From Pseudonocardia humida (lineage in GTDB: Bacteria > Actinomycetota > Actinomycetes > Mycobacteriales > Pseudonocardiaceae), in contig NZ_JAGSOV010000023.1 of NCBI RefSeq assembly GCF_023898865.1, positions 124,001-188,000 of the forward strand: a stretch of DNA of 64,000 nucleotides. The letters are read 5' to 3'. A program made the translations under genes and the position numbers. Of the stretch, positions 58,953 through 64,000 are shown in pieces; the first letter of the stretch is position 1, and every line of letters starts with the position of its first letter. Under the pieces are notes generated by a model. The model ran no database searches. It worked only from the letters and a program-made list of their open reading frames with translations, and was not told the DNA's origin.

Positions 58953-59951
58953 GTGACGGTGAGCGTGAGCGCCCCGCCTCCGCCGGAGGTCCGGCGCGGG
59001 GAGGGCAACCCCTGGCTCCGGTTCGGCGCCCGGCGCCTCGCCCGGCTGCTGGTCTCCCTGCTGGTGCTGGTGACCGCGTCCTTCGCGATGATCCACCTCA
59101 TCCCGGGCGACCCGGTGCGAGGGGCGCTGGGCCCCACCGCGCCCGCCGAGCTCGTCGCGGCCCGCCGGCAGGCCCTCGGGCTCGACGACCCCCTGCTCAC
59201 CCAGTACGCGCGGTACCTGCAGGGGCTTCTCACCGGCGACCTCGGCACCTCGCTGTCCTCGCAGCTGCCGGTCTCCGACGTCGTCGCCCAGCGGCTGCCC
59301 GCCACGCTCCAGCTGGCCGTGCTGGCGTTCCTGGCGGCCGTGCTCGTGGCGATCCCGCTGGGGGTGGCCATGGGGGTGCTGACCCGGCGCGGGCACGGGC
59401 GGCGCACCGAGCTCGCGTTCACCACCGGCAGCATCGTCGTGGCGACCGTCCCGGACTTCCTGATCGGGGTCGGGCTGGTCTCGGTGTTCGGGGTGGGCCT
59501 CGGGTGGCTCCCCGGCGCGGGCAACGACACCGCCGCGGCGTACGTGCTGCCGGTGATCGCGCTGGCGGTCGGGCCCGCGGCGATCCTGGCGCGCATCGTG
59601 CGGGTCGAGATGGTCCGCGTGCTGGAGGCCGACTTCGTGCGCACGGCGCGGGCCAAGCGCCTCCCGGCCCGCACGATCCACCTCGGCCACGCGCTGCCCA
59701 ACGCCGTCACCGCGGCGCTGACGCTGGGCGGCCTGCTGCTGGGCGCGATGGTCGCCGGCACCGTGCTGGTCGAGAACGTCTTCGCCTGGCCCGGGCTGGG
59801 CAGCACGATCGTGCAGTCCATCCTCACCAAGGACTACCCGGTGGTGCAGGCGATCGTGCTCGTCTACGGCCTGGGCGTGCTGCTGGTCAACACCGCGGTC
59901 GACATCGCGATCGCCCTGCTCGACCCGCGCTCGACGATCCGGGAGGACTGA
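58953..59951 (+). CDS. peptide ABC transporter permease, DppB/OppB type
   Basis: The 332-residue permease has six transmembrane helices. Signatures are FAMIHLIPGDPVR, ALGLDDPLLTQYARYLQGLLTGDLGTSL, and the EAA loop EADFVRTARAKRLPARTIHLGHALPNAV, then ENVFAWPGLGSTIVQSI. The GTG start 8 bp after the binding-protein stop is supported by family alignment (RLARLLVSLLVLVTAS). It pairs with the permease half of the next gene. Confidence 0.94.
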   Translation: MTVSVSAPPPPEVRRGEGNPWLRFGARRLARLLVSLLVLVTASFAMIHLIPGDPVRGALGPTAPAELVAARRQALGLDDPLLTQYARYLQGLLTGDLGTSLSSQLPVSDVVAQRLPATLQLAVLAFLAAVLVAIPLGVAMGVLTRRGHGRRTELAFTTGSIVVATVPDFLIGVGLVSVFGVGLGWLPGAGNDTAAAYVLPVIALAVGPAAILARIVRVEMVRVLEADFVRTARAKRLPARTIHLGHALPNAVTAALTLGGLLLGAMVAGTVLVENVFAWPGLGSTIVQSILTKDYPVVQAIVLVYGLGVLLVNTAVDIAIALLDPRSTIRED

Positions 59952-59954
59952 CCC

Positions 59955-61895
59955 GTGCCGCACCGCTGGTCGCGGGTCGCCCGCTCCCCGCTGGGCCTCG
60001 TCGCCACCGCCCTCCTGGTCGCCGTGGCGGCGCTGGCCGCGCTCGGACCGGTGCTCTGGGGCGATGCCGCCGAGGCCGTCGACACCGGGAACATCCTGGC
60101 CGGGCCGTCGGCCGCGCACTGGGCGGGCACCGACAACCTGGGCCGCGACATCCTCGCGCGCGTGCTCGTCGCCTCGCGGCTCTCGGTCGTGCTCGCGCTG
60201 CTGGCCGTGGCGATCGCGGTGGTCGTCGGGCTCCTGCTCGGGACCGCGCCCTTCCTGCTCGGCAGGCGCGCGGGGCGGCTGGTGTCGGCCGCGGTCAACA
60301 CCGCCGTGGCCTTCCCCGGCCTGCTGCTGGCGCTGTTCTTCGCGGTGGTGTTCGGCGTCGGGGAGACCGGCGCGGTGCTGGCCATCGGGCTGGCCGGCGC
60401 CCCGGCGTTCGCCCGCCTGGTGCACACGCTGGTCAGCGGCGTCGCCGCGCGGGACTTCGTGGCCGCCGCGCGGGTGGCCGGGGTCGGCCGCGCCCGGATC
60501 CTGGTCCGCCACGTGCTGCCGAACATCGCCGAGCCGCTGGTCGTGAACGCCACCATCGGCGCGGGCAGCGCGCTGCTGTCCTTCGCCGGCCTGTCGTTCC
60601 TGGGCCTCGGCGTCCAGTCGCCCTCCTTCGACTGGGGCAGGCTGCTCTACGACGGCGCCGCCGCCCTCTACCTGAACCCCGCCGCGGCACTCGCCCCGGG
60701 CGCGGCCGTGCTGCTCGCCGGCCTGGCGTTCAACCTGGTCGGCGAGTCGGTCGCGAAGGGGCTGGGCATCGAGGGGCTGGGCGTCGCGGCGGCCGGCCGC
60801 TGGGTGGTGCCGGGCGGCGCGGCCGCGCCGGCGACCGCGCCCGATCCCGCTCCGGCCGAGGTCGGGGAACCCGCGGACGACGTCGTGCTCGGCGTCCGCG
60901 ACCTCGCGGTGAGCTTCCCCGGGCCGTCCGGTCCGGTGCGCCCGGTGCGGGGGGTGAGCTTCGACGTCCGCCGCGGCGAGGCGGTCGGCATCGTCGGCGA
61001 GTCGGGCTGCGGCAAGTCGCTGACCGCGCTGGCCGTCACCCGCCTCGTCGACGACGACGCCCGGGTCGAGGCCACCCGGCTGCACCTGCTCGGCACCGAC
61101 CTGCGCGCGGCGCAGACCACGGCCGACCGCCGGATGCTCGGCACCGCGCTGGCCGTGGTGTTCCAGGACCCGATGACCTCGCTGAACCCGGCCCACCGGA
61201 TCGGCGCCCAGCTGGCCGAGGTCGCCACCCACCACCAGGGCATGACCCGCGGCCGGGCCGCGGCCCGCGCGGTGGACCGGCTCGACGCGGTCCGCATCCC
61301 GGACCCGGGCGAGCGCGCCCGGCAGTACCCGCACGAGTTCTCCGGCGGCATGCGCCAGCGCGCGATGATCGGCATGGGGTTGATGGGCACCCCGGCGCTG
61401 ATCGTGGCCGACGAGCCGACCACCGCGCTCGACGTCACCGTGCAGCGCCAGGTCCTCGACCTGCTCTCGGACGTGCGGGCGAGCGACGCGGTCGCGCTGC
61501 TGCTGATCAGCCACGACGTGGCGGTGGTCGGCGAGGTCTGCGACCGGGTGCTGGTGATGTACGCCGGGCGGATCGTCGAGGACCTGCCGGCCGCCGAGCT
61601 GGCCGGCGCCCGCCACCCCTACACCCGAGCGCTGGTCGATGCGGTACCCGACATGGACACCGACCTGGACGAGCCGCTCGCCACGATCCCGGGCCGCCCG
61701 GTCGACCCGGCCGACGTGCCCGCCGGCTGCGCGTACGCGGCGCGGTGCCCGCTGGCCGACGCCCGCTGCCGGGGCGAGGACCCGCCGCTGCGGGCCGACC
61801 CGCACGCCCCCGGGCGCCGGGTGGCCTGCTGGCACGCGGGCGAACCGCTCCCGCCCTCCCGGGTCGTCCGGGCCGACCTGGTGCAGTCGCCGTGA
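59955..61895 (+). CDS. fused peptide ABC permease (DppC) and ATP-binding protein (DppD)
   Basis: The 646-residue fusion has a DppC-type permease in its first half (HWAGTDNLGRDILARVLVASRLSV, EAA loop ARDFVAAARVAGVGRARILVRHVLPNIAEP, LSFLGLGVQSPSFDWG). A Pro/Ala linker at about 280-305 leads to an ATPase: Walker A GESGCGKS, Q-loop VFQDPMTSLNP, signature FSGGMRQR, Walker B LIVADEPTTALD and H-loop ISHDVAVV. The C-terminal CRYAARCP-type cysteine motif of oligopeptide ATPases appears as GCAYAARCPLADARC, a possible FeS site. The fusion is known in actinobacteria. GTG start, 3 bp after dppB. Confidence 0.93.
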   Translation: MPHRWSRVARSPLGLVATALLVAVAALAALGPVLWGDAAEAVDTGNILAGPSAAHWAGTDNLGRDILARVLVASRLSVVLALLAVAIAVVVGLLLGTAPFLLGRRAGRLVSAAVNTAVAFPGLLLALFFAVVFGVGETGAVLAIGLAGAPAFARLVHTLVSGVAARDFVAAARVAGVGRARILVRHVLPNIAEPLVVNATIGAGSALLSFAGLSFLGLGVQSPSFDWGRLLYDGAAALYLNPAAALAPGAAVLLAGLAFNLVGESVAKGLGIEGLGVAAAGRWVVPGGAAAPATAPDPAPAEVGEPADDVVLGVRDLAVSFPGPSGPVRPVRGVSFDVRRGEAVGIVGESGCGKSLTALAVTRLVDDDARVEATRLHLLGTDLRAAQTTADRRMLGTALAVVFQDPMTSLNPAHRIGAQLAEVATHHQGMTRGRAAARAVDRLDAVRIPDPGERARQYPHEFSGGMRQRAMIGMGLMGTPALIVADEPTTALDVTVQRQVLDLLSDVRASDAVALLLISHDVAVVGEVCDRVLVMYAGRIVEDLPAAELAGARHPYTRALVDAVPDMDTDLDEPLATIPGRPVDPADVPAGCAYAARCPLADARCRGEDPPLRADPHAPGRRVACWHAGEPLPPSRVVRADLVQSP

Positions 61896-62638
61896 CCGAG
61901 CTGCGCTTCGAGGACGTGACGGTCCGCTACGGCCGCACCACCGCCGTGGACGGGGTGAGCCTGCGGGTCCCGGCCGGCAAGATCGTCGGGCTGGTCGGCG
62001 AGTCGGGATCGGGCAAGTCCACGCTGGCCAGGGCGGCCGTCGGGCTGGCCCCGGTCAGCGGCGGGCGGATCACCCTGGGCGGCGAGCCGGTCCCGCTGCG
62101 CGGGCGGCACCGCCCGCTGCAGATGGTCTTCCAGGACCCCTACTCCTCGCTCGACCCGCGCCGGACGGTCGGGGACAGCGTGGCCGAGGCGATGCCCCGC
62201 GGGAGCTCGCGCGCCGAGCGGCGGGCCGAGGTCGAGCGGCTGCTCGAGCTGGTGCACCTCGACCCGGCCCGCGCCGCGGCCCTGCCGTCGCGGCTGTCGG
62301 GCGGCCAGCGCCAGCGCGTCGCGCTGGCCCGCGCGCTGGCCGCCCGCCCCCGCGCCGTCATCGCCGACGAGATCACCTCGGCGCTGGACGTCTCGGTGCA
62401 GGGGGCCGTGCTCAACCTGGTCCGCGAGCTGCGCCGCGAGCTGGGCCTGTCGATCCTGTTCATCTCGCACAACCTGGCGGTCGTCCGCTACGTCGCCTCG
62501 CACGTCGCGGTCCTGCGCGGCGGGCGGGTCGTCGAGCAGGGACCGACCGCCCACGTGCTCACCGAACCCCGCCACGACTACACGCGCGAGCTGCTCGCCG
62601 CCGTTCCCGGCGGCACCGCGCGGAGGAGCAGGCCATGA
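61892..62638 (+). CDS. peptide ABC transporter ATP-binding protein, DppF type
   Basis: The 248-residue ATPase has Walker A GESGSGKST, Q-loop MVFQDPYSSLDPRRTV, signature LSGGQRQRVALARALA, Walker B AVIADEITSALDVSVQ and H-loop FISHNLAVVRYVA. It lacks the C-terminal oligopeptide cysteine extension found in the fused partner. The GTG start overlaps the previous stop (GTGA), and its own stop overlaps the next start (ATGA). It completes the transporter: one binding protein, two permease domains and two ATPases. Confidence 0.94.
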   Translation: MTELRFEDVTVRYGRTTAVDGVSLRVPAGKIVGLVGESGSGKSTLARAAVGLAPVSGGRITLGGEPVPLRGRHRPLQMVFQDPYSSLDPRRTVGDSVAEAMPRGSSRAERRAEVERLLELVHLDPARAAALPSRLSGGQRQRVALARALAARPRAVIADEITSALDVSVQGAVLNLVRELRRELGLSILFISHNLAVVRYVASHVAVLRGGRVVEQGPTAHVLTEPRHDYTRELLAAVPGGTARRSRP

Positions 62639-64000
62639 GCCGCCCGATGCAGATCGAGGACCTGACCGAGCTGGCCGTCCCGTCCGGGCCGGCCGTATCG
62701 CCGGACGGGACGCGGGTCGCCTACGTGCTGCGGACCCTCGACGCCGCCCGCGACCGCACCGTCGAGCAGCTGTGGCTGGTCGCGGTGGACGGTGGCGCAC
62801 CGCGCCGGCTCACCGCCGGACCCGAGGACACCGCCCCGGCCTGGTCCCCGGACGGCAGCATGCTCGCGTTCCTGCGCGGCGGGCAGGTGGCGCTGCTCGA
62901 CGCGGGCGGCGGCGAGCCGGAGCGGCTGACCGACCTGCCGCTGGGCGCGGGCGCGCCGCGGTGGAGCCCGGACGGTCGCCGGCTGGCGTTCGCCGCGCCC
63001 GTCGACCCGGGCGGGGGCGCGGCCGGCCCGATGGTCACCGACGGGCTCGACTACCAGGTCGACGGCGCCGGGATGCGCGGCGCGGTCCGCCACCAGGTGC
63101 ACGTGCTCGACGTCGCGAGCCGCGCGGTCCGGGTGCTCACCGACGGGGCGCACGACGCAGGCGCGCCCGCCTGGTCGCCCGACGGCACGACCCTCGCCTT
63201 CACCCGCCCGGCCGGCGCCGACAGCGACCTGCACCACCGCACCCCGGTGCACCTCCTGGCGGTCGACGAGCCGCACGCCCGACCGCGCGCCGTCGCGCTC
63301 ACCGGAGGCGTGGCCGCCACCGTGGGATGGGCGCCGGGCGGCTCGGCGCTGCTGGTCACGGGCTGGGCGGGCGACCCGGTCGGCCACGCCCGGCTGTTCC
63401 GCGTCGGGGTCGGTGGGGACGGCGGCAGTGGCGACGCCCTCGACCTGTCGGGCTCCCTCGACCGCAACGTCATGCCCGGCGACGTCGGCTACCCGGGCGG
63501 GCTGCCGCACGAGGCCGGTGGGCGCGTGTGGTTCTGCCTGCGCGAGCGGGGTTGCACCCACCTCCGGTCGGTCGCGACCGACGGCGGCGACGCCCGCGCC
63601 GTCCTGGGCGGCCCGGGGCTGGTGGTCTCGGACCTGTCGGTCGCGGCCGGCCGGGCCGCCGTCGTGCTCACCACGGCGGAGTCGTTCGGCGAGGTCGCGC
63701 TCGTCGACCCGGCGACGGGCGAGTCCACCGTGCTGACCGGGCATGGCGCTGACCTGGCCGACCGCGTGGTGCATCCCCGCGCGGAGCGCTGGTTCACGAT
63801 CTCCGACGGCACCCGGGTGCAGGCCTGGCTGATGCACGACCCCGCGCGGACCGGTCCGCGCCCGGTCCTGCTCGACATCCACGGCGGGCCGCACAACGCC
63901 TGGAACGCCGCCGCCGACGAGGTCCACCTCTACCACCAGGAGCTGGTCGCCCGGGGGTGGGCGGTGCTGCTGGTCAACCCGCGGGGCAGCGACGGCTACG
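62635..64000 (+). CDS. S9-family prolyl oligopeptidase-like peptidase (3' end outside window)
   Basis: The first 455 residues are present. The N-terminal part is a beta-propeller of TolB/DPP-like repeats (AVSPDGTRVAYVLR, APAWSPDGSMLAFLRG, APRWSPDGRRLAFAAP, APAWSPDGTTLAFTRP). The alpha/beta hydrolase domain begins with RPVLLDIHGGPHNAW and VLLVNPRGSDGY; the catalytic Ser, Asp and His lie beyond the edge. Acylaminoacyl-peptidase/DPP activity on short peptides is expected. ATG 62635 overlaps the ATPase stop (ATGA) and has GGAGGAGCA upstream, so uptake and intracellular hydrolysis of the same peptide are translationally linked. Confidence 0.92.
   Translation, partial: MSRPMQIEDLTELAVPSGPAVSPDGTRVAYVLRTLDAARDRTVEQLWLVAVDGGAPRRLTAGPEDTAPAWSPDGSMLAFLRGGQVALLDAGGGEPERLTDLPLGAGAPRWSPDGRRLAFAAPVDPGGGAAGPMVTDGLDYQVDGAGMRGAVRHQVHVLDVASRAVRVLTDGAHDAGAPAWSPDGTTLAFTRPAGADSDLHHRTPVHLLAVDEPHARPRAVALTGGVAATVGWAPGGSALLVTGWAGDPVGHARLFRVGVGGDGGSGDALDLSGSLDRNVMPGDVGYPGGLPHEAGGRVWFCLRERGCTHLRSVATDGGDARAVLGGPGLVVSDLSVAAGRAAVVLTTAESFGEVALVDPATGESTVLTGHGADLADRVVHPRAERWFTISDGTRVQAWLMHDPARTGPRPVLLDIHGGPHNAWNAAADEVHLYHQELVARGWAVLLVNPRGSDGY

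Overview
The window is about 64 kb of very GC-rich DNA with GTG starts, start/stop overlaps (ATGA, GTGA) and Shine-Dalgarno motifs of the AGGAGG type. Gene content (SNF2-like actinobacterial helicase, RsbQ/RsbP, PucR, CATRA-like caspase locus, Pls/PosA-type synthetase) points to a filamentous actinomycete. A Pseudonocardia-like member of the Pseudonocardiales is my best guess; that is an inference, not a measurement. No rRNA, tRNA, CRISPR array, insertion sequence or phage gene was seen.

Layout. 1-12 kb: core-type genes, namely alanine dehydrogenase, a membrane-anchored double WD40 propeller protein with an anonymous membrane-anchored neighbour, a glutaryl-CoA-dehydrogenase-like enzyme, an SNF2-type helicase, a Cys/Met-metabolism PLP enzyme, SelO and a small DUF1648-like membrane protein. 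12-17.4 kb: a broken paiB gene, then a translationally coupled operon tetR - MFS - PLP amino acid deaminase/aldolase - GH1 glycosidase, the last two frameshifted. 17.4-22.9 kb: a Baeyer-Villiger monooxygenase and an esterase (a ketone-to-ester-to-alcohol/acid route) divergent from an AcoR/MimR-like regulator whose ATPase domain looks degenerate, then a haloacid-dehalogenase-type hydrolase. 22.9-27.5 kb: a DyP peroxidase / PCu(A)C copper chaperone / His-rich membrane protein set, and an RsbQ-RsbP energy-stress pair.

27.6-34.9 kb is the most notable region: a 1,647-residue TPR-CHAT (caspase-like) protein with an intact His/Cys dyad, divergent from a small protein, a C-terminally membrane-anchored CATRA-like protein and a third small beta-rich protein. 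This has the architecture of a CHAT-protease conflict system. 35.2-40.4 kb: a frameshifted Pls/PosA-type single-module synthetase, preceded by a coupled 22-codon leader ORF and overlapped by an M1 aminopeptidase.

40.5-46.5 kb: a MerR regulator with a strong nested palindromic operator, a VIT-VWA protein, a cation diffusion facilitator, a VOC protein and an epoxide hydrolase behind a 20-bp palindrome. 46.5-54.9 kb: a coherent catabolic operon (molybdenum hydroxylase large subunit - pxpA - biotin carrier - biotin carboxylase - pxpB - pxpC) divergent from a PucR regulator, suggesting hydroxylation and ATP-driven opening of an N-heterocycle or lactam. 55-64 kb: an APH(3')-type phosphotransferase, then an operon of a serine hydrolase, a complete Opp/Dpp-type peptide ABC transporter (with a fused permease-ATPase) and an S9 peptidase cut by the window edge.

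Four otherwise well-conserved genes carry reading-frame breaks, mostly equivalent to one lost base. Either the assembly has residual deletions or these genes are decaying; the annotation marks them as disrupted.
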